Shown: in pieces, positions 1 through 13,600 of the stretch
How positions within the stretch are numbered: position 1 is the stretch's first letter
Layout: each line of letters starts with the position of its first letter
NCBI RefSeq assembly: GCF_000003605.2
Contig: NW_003155242.1
Location: forward strand, 9,862 to 63,519
Origin: Saccoglossus kowalevskii
Lineage: Eukaryota > Hemichordata > Enteropneusta > Harrimaniidae
Reading direction: 5' to 3'
DNA: 53,658 nucleotides
The notes under the pieces: model-generated
What the model was told of the DNA's origin: nothing
The model's input: the letters and a program-made list of their open reading frames with translations, nothing else
Database searches by the model: none
Translations under genes and position numbers: made by a program

Positions 1-2990
1 AGTCACAAACTGTTCGCATACTATTAACAAGCAGATAAGCGACATGTTTCCTTTTTTAGGTGCATACTACTTTTAATTATTACTTAGTTTGAAATACACC
101 TAATATCATCCATCACCCGTTTCTATATAACTAATAGGTCGGCGTCTTGTATTCTGGGGGATGTCGATTGTCGGGAAACTAAACACCAATGCAAATAATT
201 GTGTCTCAATATAATTATGGGCATTTGTGCGCACAATGACACTGAGTTTATTTGTTTCTGAATGATGGAAAGAATTTAGTTAATAGTGTTTAGTGTCCTA
301 ATATTTAGAAATGATGTTTGATTAGGAATAAATATCTTCTTCAATTATTTTTTTGCCGATTTTGTACAACCAACACGATTCTTTAACATGAACCCTATAA
401 AAGATTTTATTCCGTAGTTCTACAGCCGACATTATTGTCCACCTTTACGGGAGCTTTATGTTTATACACCTATTAGACTATTATTCATCGTCATATATAG
501 TATTTTGTTTGACAGGGTTACTGTACTACATACACTTTTTTTAATGTCAAGTGTTTCTAAGCTACAATTTGAAAATACTTTGTGATAACATGGTATCGTC
601 ATTTTATCTGTAGTAATCATAAAACAGTTAAGTAAAAAAATCATTGCAATAACAATACATTTTTAAGTTACTATACCACATATATATAAAGGTGGGTTAT
701 AATTCCACCTACTTTGTTTTTTCCGTATTGAAGTTGACATTATCTTTACAATCTGATATGTTGATGATGTAATAATCATATATTATGTGTTTATGTTTCA
801 ATGACATATTCAGCTGAACTTGAGATTAAAAAGACCAGAGAAGTTGCTTCACCTGCTTGATTTGTGTCGTGAATTTGACTATAGTGCCAGATTTCTACAA
901 GACAATATGACAAAAGAGATGAAGTTGTCGTTACCTTCACCAATTAGCTCACGCCTTTACAGCGATATCCATTCATTTGTAATATACTATACCATATGAT
1001 TAATTAATATTTTAAGAACATCACCCATCAATCTATTTAATAGAAATTGTTACAATCTTTAGAAATATGTAAGGGTGGCTTATGATTCTACCTACCTTGT
1101 TGTTTTTCCACGGAGAAAACGCGTAGAATCACCAACATGCGTCACACCCTATGGACAAATATCTAATACACTCGTACTCACGTCTCTCTAGTCCGAATTG
1201 TAAATCTCATGAATTGTGTTTCAGGATTCTGGTACCAAGTTGTATCAAAGCTACAGTCGCATTCTTTAATCACCAACTGTGAGTATGTCCTAAAATCGTA
1301 CCCACGACACGAACAAGGAAATTCGACTTATATACTAACTCAATAACCGCCGCAAATTATATATTTTCTTTTGATGTACCTAAAATATCATACCCTCTAT
1401 TATACTCAATATAACAATAAATATCTGTAACAGCCTACTAAGAGCAATAAGTTAATAAATTATTTTTAACATTTTGCACAATTTGATGAAATTCTTGTGT
1501 GTGCACCTGTTTGTTTTAACAATTTTAACAAAGGATTATGTTACGGCACGGAAGATACTGTAACATGTCAAGTTACTATATCGCAAAGAAAACCTTATGT
1601 TTATGAATTTATACATGGAACTTTTTTTTGGATTCAGAATGGCATATGGATGCTGCATATGAAGCTCACATTTTTCAAAAAGCACCATGTATACCATAGA
1701 GTTCATATACCTCTCCCTCCCTCTTTCTCTTACCGATTTGACAGTGAAGTGTAATGCACTTTTCAGCTAATTATTTCAGTTATGTGGATTACTGTTTCGA
1801 TAATTGTCCATTATTTTGTGTTCTTTACCTTTACGACTTGTATTCGACGATCTATGTTTCGGGATGTTATTTCTACTGACAATATGTGCAATACGATTTG
1901 TGACCAATGAAACAATGAAATATTAATGAATGAAGACAAATGCACATTCTACACACCCTTTGAATTGTTTCAATTTTCCCATATAAATTATTTTCTGTAT
2001 AGCTTATCTTTCGTTGATTTGTGTCTATATACATAACATCCTTGATTCCTCTGACCTTTTACAAAAGCTGGAAATCTTGAAAAATACATTAGGCTAATTG
2101 AAATAGTGAAATATCTAGTTACCATGAAGGGAATATTCAATTGTAATAGAATGTATATAGCTACATATAACTAGCCTGTACTGATAGTTACAATTCCCAA
2201 ACATGAGTTAAAGTTGAGCTTATAATAAAAATATATAATTATTAATGTATTTTTTCTTAAACAACACTTGAGGTGCGATTAGGGAAACAGTGTGTGTAAT
2301 CCAAAGAATTATTTAATCTTTGTCATTTTTCAATCTTCGTCTCTGTTGGTAAACTTCATCCAAATCATTGCACATATCAGTCTTTAAATGTCAGAGGTAT
2401 CAATGAATTGGATCATGTAATGACAGATTCAAAGATCAGTTAGCGATTACTTAACATCGAGAAGATTGTTTTATTGCGTCTAACTTCTCATTAGTGTTGC
2501 TCACGTGTTCATGTTAACAACTTATTTGTTATGACTGGCGCCCTTTACAATGTCTTTATCTGCAAGATATTAGATAAATATCTTGGTTTTGAAAATGCAA
2601 TTCGTTCACCATAGCCTACTCAGTGTAAGCATATAGGCAAAATAGTAGATGTTGGCAGTAGAGGAGTATTAATGACATTTTATTTGTCATCGGTAAGCAT
2701 TGCCTGTAACGTGCTAAATAGAAAAATATATCACTTATATTTTGGCGAGGAAAAATAGCATTATGATAAAAACAGAAATTGCGTAAATGAAACATTGATA
2801 TTAGGTGTATTGTTTATATTAATATACATACCTACCACTAATGCCCGCTAAAGGAAAATCTGATAAGCTAACTCTTAATATAAAAAACTAAATATTAAAA
2901 TGTTAATCAACTTAATAAACAAACATTTTCGTTTAAAAATATAGGTCACCAAGAATCAAATTGTAATATTCATATAAACGAAATTTGTAA
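1..2990. other. Intergenic, AT-rich, no gene seen
   Basis: No reading frame here has recognisable protein similarity. A ~40-bp motif recurs at about 687-730 and 1070-1115 (GGTGG...TTATGATTC/TATAATTC...CCACC/CTACC...TTTTTCC), suggesting two decayed copies of a small element. Confidence 0.5.
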
Positions 2991-3006
2991 TAAAATATCT
3001 CAATGA

Positions 3007-3339
3007 GTGGGTTTTCTAAAAAGGGTTAGACTGTACCTCACAATTGAAACTACTAATATGATTTATAATGCGATGGTCTTACAACTGTCTTACTATGCTG
3101 ATGTGGTCTGGTCTAATTGCGGATCAACACTTACATGTTTACAAAATACTTCTGACAGAATTATTCTCCAGTATGTACTTAGGTCACACTCAAATGATAT
3201 GCTGAAATCTTTGAAATGGTTATCATGTAAGGAACAAACTGACCTCCACAGGGCATATACTTATTTCAAAATAATACATAATAATACAATTGCTGTCGTA
3301 TTGTTCTTCAATTGTCAAGCCTATAGAACAAGTGCATAA
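3007..3339 (+). mobile_element. LINE remnant: C-terminal part of a reverse transcriptase ORF
   Basis: The translation contains LRRVRPYL-like (LKRVRLYLTIET), a YADVVWSNCG block and LRSHSNDMLKSLKWLS, which together mark the end of the ORF2 protein of RTE/Jockey/CR1-like non-LTR retrotransposons. The upstream RT core is missing and the frame is isolated, so this is a truncated, dead copy. Confidence 0.75.
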
Positions 3340-4502
3340 TTATTACTTAATTAGGGGGACATTATTTCCCCTGCACAAAGTAATTCAGCTAAGCAAATAG
3401 TTGGCTTCTCTACAGCTGTTATTTGGAGCAGTTTACATACGGTTGTAAAAATCTGAGTTAAACTCCTGGCTAGCTTGTGTTTATAAATATTTGTTACAAA
3501 CAAATTAAATTGGATCCCTATTTAGAATTGTAATGTAATTAAATTCCATTTTTCTATATATTCTATATGTACCTGAATTTTAGTGATAATTGGGTGTAGA
3601 AATTGTGGCCATGAATAAATTAGTCGTTCAGCGGTCTTTGGTAGTGAGGCTACCCAAAAATGTAAAAGTCCATGTAATAAGTGTGTAACTACATGAAATT
3701 AGGTCACATAAAATTCGGGTACTTTAGTTGAAGTCGGTTCCAAAGAATGAATAGTTCTACTTGAATTTTATCTGGCAGAAGTTGATTAATAGGCAATCTT
3801 ATACTTCGTAATCTGAGTCTATCAGGATAGTTTGTCTGTTGAACTATTGGAGCTTAGTGGACGACTGGGGAACAGTGTGACTGGCCCCTACATGGCACCT
3901 TGCAAAACCCGATGAACTGAGATAACCATTTAAACTCCTGTGTATGACAAACAAAGATTTGTGTGAACAATAGATGGAGTGATGTGCATCTACAGTGTGT
4001 GGATATATGATTTCCAGCGTTCGGGGGAATGTATGCTTCATCAGTAATCGAGCAATGCGACTATTAAAATAGTTAAGTGTGAATAACTGATCGAGTACTG
4101 TACATAGTGATTTACCAATGAAATGCGAGACAGAAGCAATGTTATACACAAAAAACTGGTAACGGTGCTTAGAGCAGGGATCAGTGAATCATTGTGCGAC
4201 AATCACCTGAGTTTTTCGGACACATCTTCTTTTATTATCGCCAACGACATTCATTTTATTAATTATTAATATACATGTCGACTTATACTCGAATTAAGTA
4301 GATTATATTTATTAAATCTTGATAATCACTACGCTACTACGATAATCAACTACTGGCAAGACGAATATGCGTTGAACGTGCTTAAGTGCTGTGACTTTTT
4401 ACTTTTGAGTGAAGCAAATAATTTAATTAATTTGGGTGGCTTTTGCTTGCTTGTTTTTGTATTTTGGATATAATTGATGCACAAATCCCCAAATAGTACA
4501 CT
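3340..4502. other. 3' flank of CROT, no gene seen
   Basis: AT-rich. A 101-codon minus-strand frame at 3844-4149 has no recognised similarity and no splice context. The 3' end of CROT probably lies at the right edge of this stretch. Confidence 0.4.
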
Positions 4503-4508
4503 TTTATT
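4503..4508 (-). promoter_or_regulatory. Candidate CROT polyadenylation signal
   Basis: This is the first AATAAA on the minus strand downstream of the CROT stop, about 270 nt away. The position is plausible for a short 3' UTR; no transcript evidence is available. Confidence 0.45.
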
Positions 4509-4775
4509 CAAATAACCCACTCATAACATCCGCCATGAAGATTCTAATTGTGGGGGGGAGGATGTTAATAAACCGATCGTAATATAGATTGTGTGTTCTG
4601 GTTAGATTTCCACCCAACGCCGTGACATAAGGTTAATTAGGTCAAACGTTACATATGGGTGAATTGATAATATAACCGCACCCACTCCTCCAATATCACA
4701 TATCCCCAGAGCGATGTCTCATCGAAAATGTCAAAAACATTTTATCGCAGTTGGAATATCCTCAATATTCAGCAT

Positions 4776-4896
4776 TCAAGAATCGGAATTTAAAACCATC
4801 GTCAACATTTCTTTTGCAGTTTTCTCTAAATTCTCCCTGTAGATCGTAGCGTTGGTTTCCGCATCTTTCTTCCAGGATGTTACATATAACGTTAGC
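4776..4896 (-). CDS. CROT: CROT terminal exon and stop
   Basis: Forty codons including TGA at 4776-4778. VTSWKKDAETNA aligns with ACSAWKSCPETDA of CROT. The last four residues are NSDS, not a PTS1 tripeptide. Confidence 0.92.
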
Positions 4897-7800
4897 CTAT
4901 AACAAAACAAAAAAGCAAATATGTTTGTTGACGCAGAGGCACATTATGTATGACAGTCATTCTACAAACCAAACTGAATTCGATATAATTTACTATATAG
5001 TACTTAATAGTTTGGTATTCGGGAGAAAGTACGTAAATATGAAATATGTGGGGGGATACAGGTGTAATAGTTAATCTACAAACTCACCCGTTTTTTGGAA
5101 AAGAGTAGAATACAGAATATCCATTTGTGCACATCGGTGGCACACCTGCCAATGTTGCCTGGTATCCAGTCAGTGATGATGATAAAATGAAACTACCATT
5201 TCCACCACTGTCAAATAATATGATTAAAAAAACATGTATTATATCGTACACGTTCAACTCTTATACAATATGATTTATTAATTATCCTATCTATGTCGAA
5301 ACCTTTCTTTAACTACCGTTTTGCTTATAGACTTTCCGACTGTAGTGCATTTCGTTTCAATGAAACTCCAATAGATAATTGTTTGTGTTACGTCCTATAA
5401 TATTGACACGTTCTGTCCTAAATAGTCATATTAATTGCGCCGATCTGATTTTTTTTTCTCATATAAGAATCGACGTTAAGACTGTAAGTGTATTACATTG
5501 GAAGTGTGATGGCTAATAAACACCTTGAAATACAGATGATCAGCCATGCCACTACTTATTATACTGTGACAATTGTCCTCACCTTTTAACATAGGCAGGG
5601 TCCTTATACAATTCTGGAAGTGGGATTCCATTTTCGGAGGCAATTAATTGTAATCCCAATAAATGTCGATCACATCCCTCATTGTTTTTACATTCCTCCA
5701 TCATCTGCACATGCTTATTAATTGCATTCAGAAATAATTGAAACCTATCGGATGGCTGACAATTAAGAATAGTCAAAAGACAGTATTGTGGTTAATTGTA
5801 TATGTAATCTAATTATAGAATTATAATTATCAAGCGTAGCTTTTTTTTTCACTTAGTGTCTGTATCAAACGGGAAGTAGTAGTTTTACTGTATAATAGTC
5901 ACAAATTCCGCCACTTGCATTTGAATACTAAAATAAATAATCCGCTTTAGCTAGGCGGCTTTAATGTAAATGGTTAATGTGATTGGATTGGCAAGGAAAT
6001 CAGAAACTAACATAGAATGCGAATATAATCAGTACATCGATTATTTCGAGTCATTGATTCCCAATAAAAAGATTTATTCCTGCGTGGCAATCACAGGTGG
6101 TTTCATAACTTGCATTTCAGATTAATAAAACCATCGAATTTGCGTGTATTGTTGATTATAATATTCACTCTATGTCATAATTATCCATATACTCACTGAA
6201 ACATTGACATCAATCATAGCTTTGCACCACTGTATTGCTTCCACAGTGCATGTTCTCAATGTTTCTGTTCTGCCATGATAGAACTGACGAGTTGTTGCCG
6301 TCTCATATGTGGGAGCAGGTCTGTCAAATTTACAACGTCAAAGTTCTCATTCATGAACAGTTTAAAAGGTGCAAATCACACAATACAAGACACGTCAATA
6401 AGTTTTCTGTGATAAATGTTTTCAAACAGTGGACAAGCAATAGGAAAATAACATTCGTCCTCTAAAAAAGAAACATTACGAGTAATACAGTAATGCACTG
6501 CCACGCCTTCTTCTGTACCCTTTTTTTCAAAGCTGGGTGACTGAGTGACTCGAGTTGAGTTGCAGTCGAGACGTACCATGCATATAATCCAGGATTTGCT
6601 ACGTTGAAAAAAAAATTGTCGGTAAACAGTACGTTTAGATCTGAGTTGCAAATACTCTTGCAGTTGGGAAATGTAACCTATTGTAAATGTACGAGATTTT
6701 TGTTGTTCTATATTACACTATTAGTATACCAAAAACATATTTAAAAATATTGATATCCCATAATATTGGTATTCTCTCAGCATTATCTAAATTATGTAAC
6801 ATGTTACAGCATGTTTCAGGCGACCAACCACAAATGACTACCGTCATTTGACGTCATTTTCATTTTCATATAGGCAGTCAAATATTCAGACCCAAATTAC
6901 TCACTAAGTAACAGTATATAGAGTAGATTTATTTTAATACAAACATTTTACACATCACAATAGTGTGACAATCAGTCAGTGTTTAGTGACTGTGAAATAG
7001 CATACCTGTTGTACATCTTATAGTAAGTATATTGCATTGCCAACTGCATAAAAGCATCTGGATGGACTCTCTTGGATTTCAACACACCCCGGTCAAAATG
7101 TGTTCTGTTGATAGTGAGTTCAACATTCTCTGCCTGTAAAACCAAGTTAATGAAAATGACTAAGTCCTTGTGGCCTCCCATGTGCTAAACACCAGACATC
7201 GAAGATCCAGTTCCAGAATGACAGAAATGCTTGATGTTGATGCCTTTTTAACATTAAAATGGATATCATTCGGTAAATGTACATAAACATGTACATGTTT
7301 AAATGTGAACGGCCAAGGCATATATGGTCCTGGAACAGCATTCGTTAAAACAAAGTGGCCGCCAGTCGGCCATTCTGAATCTGATCTAGTAAAAAATTGC
7401 GTGCATGTTCTACGGACAAGTAAAAGTGAATGGTATCACATTCTTGAATAATTAAGTAATAAATTCGCACGGTTACAAATGTTGATAGCATCGAGTTACA
7501 ATTCTTGTTGGTAGTGACAAGTTACAAAATATGACACTTACCTCTTTCTGGTACTGTTCAGCAGCTTTCGAAATTGTCTTGGTTATGTAGTCATCCACAG
7601 AGAAATTTAACCCATGTGGATCTGGCAGTTTTCTTGCCTCGATTGACCCCTACTTGCCAAAAAAACAAACAGTATAGACGCATTTGAAATATGCATTTCG
7701 ATATCGCAATCTGTAATTGACATGTACTGTACATCACGTCCTCCCAATGCATAGCAGATAGTGTTTGAAAAGTTCTTAGTATAAATACTACCATCTGTCA

Positions 7801-10653
7801 ATATAGGGAATACGTAACGAATAATGGCAAATAATCACCATCTGGTTCGTGGGCGTTGCACAATTCTCATCCGGCGGGTATATCTGCCTGACCTGACTGG
7901 TCTGTTTTTAGGGTGTTGATTTTCTGACATGTATGTTATATAGATGTTCAGAGGATAAATTGCTTAATATTGGTCATAATTTAAACATGTTGCAAGTGAA
8001 TGAAATATTATGACACAATTAGGGCAATGATAACGTGGATAGCACAAATAATATACAATATGTTGTGTGCAGTATTTGCATGTGATACGCTATATTTAAT
8101 CACTTTTTGTTGAAATGTATTTTTGTATATAATGGTTGCAAGGGACCTACACTGTAATTGCCTGTAATGTTTATATCCATGTAATAAACTAACAGTCCAG
8201 TCTGGGTACATATTGTAAATGGAATATCAAAGCATTCGGCCTAGACGTTTTCAAAATAACATTTAGTACAAATTTAACCATTTGGAAATTACTATCACAA
8301 AGAGAGATATAACTAACATATTTTCACGGTGAGTATCACGGTTATGCAGCTGGAAACTACACTACTGGAAGCCTGGCTTGAAAAATGAAATATAGGATAA
8401 CATTGTCCACAACATTTCGGCTCGCATATGTCCCCGCCGCATGACACCACCTGGTCTAACCCTCCGTTTCACAAACTGTCGACAATTTCACATTCACGGA
8501 ACAATAAATAACCTGTACTGTTGTCGAGTTAATTTAGTGTGGCCCGAGTGTTTTTACCAATCCGCGTATGGTCTCTCGAGGTGAGAAATATATCATCAGA
8601 TTTAAAATTTTCATTGCTAATTTGTAACATTAGTTAGTATACGGTAAATAATTATACTACGTAGCTACTCATAGTAATTAATAGTAGAACTCGTCGGTAA
8701 TGTGTGAAAACTGTAATATTTTGTGAAGCCATATTAATGGCATAATGATCTCATGTCAAACTGCAGTAATATAATTGTGAATTGAGTTTATCTGACGTAC
8801 CTTCCAGATGCCATCTTGCGAAGAAATTCGGTCACGCGTATGGAACACATGATTCACTAAACAGATTCCATCGATAACAGTGTGCTGAATATTAATCACA
8901 TTGAAATACTTTACATACAACATAGATGTACGAAAATGGTCACACTGGTAGTTTGCCAAATGATCTAACAGTCATATGAAGCAATATTCTACACATTTAA
9001 TAAATACATGTAATCATTTGAGCAATTATATAAAAAAGGAAAGAACTGGGATGTATAATGTAGTTGAAGGTCGCCTATACTTATTCAAAATTGTCATACA
9101 AACAGTCATTCACCCAAACACAACAAGGATGCATATATGGAATTTGCGTCCTATATTTCATACAGGGCCTAAACTAGTGCCATCGAACTCGAATTCCATC
9201 AGGATATCCATGATGTGTGGTTCATTTAGCAATAAGTCCCCCGTTTCGGACTTCCAATAGAAACTAAAAACAAGGCAACAGCAACAATAAAACTAGACTT
9301 CTTTTTCAGACCTATTTATTGCGTGCCAAAGAATAACAAAAGCAGAACCGAGCACGGTTAAAAACACACGAGAGATAAAGAATCACTTCCTGGTTTTAAC
9401 CTTGAGGTTTATATATCATTCTTCTTAATGTTTGTGAATACGCCGGGACTGAACATTTCATTTCATGTAGTACACTAATGTCTGTTTTACTGCACACACA
9501 GTTCTGTGTGTGTGTCTTTGTGTGTACTTTGCCCAATGCATAGTGTTATTGTTAAAAATTCCAAACAACTATTAATGAATGGGTATGTCCGTGCTTCTTT
9601 TTATACCTAATTTTAATAATAAAGATTCGAAATTCTGAGTTAACATGGTAATTTCATTCATGATATATCCTATAGAAAGTATCTGCAATTAATGGAAAAA
9701 ATAATAATTTCATTTTGATACTATTGGTAAAATGGATAACATTTTAAAATAATGTACGATATGATGTATGTAATATTTGCATGTGATACGTTATTTTAAT
9801 CACTGTAATTGTCTGTGATGTTTATAGCCATGTAATAAACTAGTAGTTTGGAGAACATTCTGTAAATGGAATGCCAAAGCAATCGGCCTGGTAGTTTTCA
9901 AGATAAACCCAAAATAACATTTAGCATCAAATTAACCATTTGGAAATCATTGTCACAAAGAGAGATCTAACCAACATACTTTCCTGGTGAGTATCACGGT
10001 TATGATCCGGGACTGAACATTTCATCATATATTGACTCCAACAGTATACACGAAGTGATGTCAGATGTTTCGAAACAGTGAACTCTTCCTACTCCAAATG
10101 TGGCGCACAAGATAAATTATGTTAAGTCAAAATTAAATGGTTTCTATAGAAATAACATAATATTGACGCTGTCTTGGATCATCTGCGTACAGAAGTACCA
10201 TAACTAACATGCAAATTGACTGATGTTCGAAAAAAGGGTTTGACGTTTTTTGTACATTTATGAATCAATGTGTTTTAAACAATTACAAAAAGGTATTCCC
10301 AAGCACATATAGAAAATTATAGAAAACCTAACTTCGAACAGTTTTTGATTAAATTAAAGTTATACTATGTAAGGTTTTAAAACAATGGAATCGTCACTGA
10401 ATTATTATAAGTAGCTCTTTAACATACACATATGCACGTGTCAAAAGGTTTTCGAAACAGGTTCGCAAACAAAATCAAATTCAACGCCAGATGTGAAAAT
10501 ACAAAATAATACCTACGTCAAAGTTAGCACCAAATGTTCCATTTTCAAAACTGATAAGAGTATAGCATTTATCAAACCATCGGCCTTGGCCATTACCATA
10601 TAGACATTGTTCGGAAATCTGAATATCAATTTATAATAATGAATAATAATAAT

Positions 10654-10692
<39 letters not shown>

Positions 10693-13600
10693 GGTCATAT
10701 TTGAACTTGTTTGGCAACTAACTGAAATGTTGTAACAATACACATTCGCTGTAATAAACATGTACAATGCGTGAGCGTTTTATGGTTCCACGTAATCTAA
10801 TGTACAAATCATCATTACAAAACTGCTTTATTGAACATACTTTCAATGACAACACTAATGCACGCACTAATGCATTTCGAGTATCAACAATAATCTTACC
10901 TCTTTTTCTGTTTTTGCTGAAGTATCTTCAAGGCTTATCATTAGTAAACTGGATTCAATATCATTAAGAATAGATTCATTGTTGGCATCAAGTTGGCGCA
11001 AGTGTGTTCTCGCCTTTGAAGAAAAATCAAAACTGTTATTCTATAAAAGCACTTATATGAATATATAAAATTGTATAAATACTACACTTCCAGACCCAAA
11101 AGTGACAAGATAGGAAAAGACCACAAAGTAAATACAGTAAGAAACATTCATTTTATTAATATCATATCGAGTCGTACAGTACCTCCGCCCATGCAGTTCT
11201 GTCCAATGCTGTCAACATACCCACACTTGGTATACTAGGTTTATTATCACATGCGCTCTTGATATATTGTAATTGCCTGTGTAAGAAGTGTAATATTTAT
11301 TTTTAAAACAAGCTAGCTGTGACCGCTTGGATTCAGAAAGGCGTTTGGTTCTTCACTAACTTTCGGAATTACTGACTTTGTCTACAAACTCATATAATAT
11401 CCATTCCCACATTATAAATTATTAATATCACACCTCTAAAGCTCATATGCGGCCATTCAAATACCGCACAGCCAGCACTGCAAATATCAGTTAACAATTC
11501 CTTAAATCGCAATGTCATTGTTATAGTGTGCTATGTTCACATGTATTGCATTCGTGCATAAGAACTCATTTATAAATGCATTGTTGTTAGATGAATGCGT
11601 TACAAATTACGATTTGTATCATTCGCAAGACATAGTAGATAGTATATTAATTTAATACCTTTGTAGTTCTGGAGCAGAAAGTATTTTCCCATCATCGTAC
11701 GTGGCCTTGAATCTATAAAAGTTACCCTTTCTCAAGACAATAATATGATCTGGACAGTTTCCTTCTTTTGCTGAAATAAAAGATAAAAAAGCGTTATTTT
11801 TTGTAATCTAAAAACTTCATTGATGATAGCCAGTAGATTACAAGATATATGTTTAACTGTAAATTTAAAAATCGTCTTACCAGTTTTAAAATATCGTACG
11901 ATGGTATCTATCTCTGTGCCTGGAACTCTGCTTGTATTGAACAGACTCAGGTATTGGGTCATAGAAATTTTGTTTCCATCACGATCAGTTTCCACTGGAA
12001 GCGTCTCTCTAATATTTACAAAATATATACACAAATTGGGGAAAAAAATTATTCAATTATTCAAACCTGTATATAATGTCGGTATATTTGGTACCAAGTA
12101 TCAAATACTACAGGTACATCAAATACTGCATCACCAAATATCATCGCCAAACTGTGAAACAAAATATGTTTGGCACAATAGACATAAACTTACCACACAT
12201 ATACAAGTGGGTATCGAAAAAAAAAACTTACTTTCTCAGCATTTCCCAGTATTTCAATACATTCCATAATACCAACGCACATCGCTCCACTTGTGTGCCT
12301 TCCTTTGATGGCCACAGGTCCATGAGCGGAAACATAAATCCAAGGTTGGCTCCACCAAGAGGTGTCGAACCTCTAGCAGACAAATACGCAATATTCTCCC
12401 ACCAAACTTCAAGCTAGAGAGAAAAAAAAGAATATATTTTTGAGCTTCAAATTTAAGTATCCGTAATGAATCTTACACAATATATCATTGGTCTACTATA
12501 AATCAAAGTGCAATCAGTTGCTAATTGATTATATCCTCAAATCCATCATGGGTGTATGCATGGGTGTATACGTTATGTGGCTGTCATGCATTTAAATGCA
12601 TATTTACGCTGAAGCAAGATAGATTTACTAAAGTGATGTCGGTTAAAGCACATACATTAAAATTTCGTATGTACCTAGAAAATTATAAAACTAATGTATG
12701 AGCGAGAGCAGTTATGAAGACGAGTCCTAATTCATGTATGAATACTTCACGGAATATAGAGGGGGCTGCTAGCCAATCTAGTCACTATATTTGGATTTGT
12801 ATGAGACTGATTACAAATAAAACAGCTTCTAAGTGTTTATAAGTATACTAAAAATAATGAATTTGCCTTTAATTTGCTGGCTGCATTGTAACTGTTGGCT
12901 GTCCGATAAGGAATACATATATTTGATATTTCTAAATAAATTTCAAGGTTACCCAATTTCTTTCCGCTTCTGCTTTTTCCAATAACTTCATGTGAAGCTC
13001 TTTACCAATGCCATCACCAAATGCCTTGACAATGCTTGTAGTGTTTTCCAATTCAGCTGGTGAAACATGCGGCTTAACTAAATACATATAAACAAAATGG
13101 TAATATGTCAGAAACTCCATTAGCTAATGCGAAAACAATCTCGTTGTTAGCTATAAATTCCCATAAATTAGCTAAAATAAAATGCTAGCTGAAAAGACAT
13201 GTTTCACCATATTTTGGCATCTGTATTCATTTGGCTCAGCGTTACACCAATTGATAACATGTAGGAACCTAATTAGCATTGCCTGTCTTAATTAATGTTG
13301 TGAATGTGTCGACTTAACAATTATGATTACAAATGACCTGTAATTTGTCAAGGTCTCAAGGTTATGTTCACCTATAATCTGACCTCAGACTACTATAGAT
13401 ATAATTTGTTAATCTAAAAGTCTAGGTTTTGTGATTATTACAAATATTTTAGGCGGTCGACATTGCTCTAATTGATGTTCTTGGTTAGATGTAGTATATA
13501 TGTAGATATAGTAAAATCATCAACATCTGTCGGTGCTTAATGTGAGAATTAAAGCAGGGGGGTCGTCACCTGCGCACGCACGGGAATTGAGACCCAAGCG

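Noticed and set aside
9150-9250. Minus-strand stretch with an FDG that recalls the HxxFDG catalytic motif of acyltransferases
   Set aside because: The true catalytic exon (8801-8884) fits in phase and similarity; this stretch lacks the surrounding conserved residues and compatible splice sites.
11820-12417. Plus-strand frames of 149 and 113 codons
   Set aside because: They overlap minus-strand CROT exons 11881-12008 and 12232-12413, which match the family; the plus frames are shadows.
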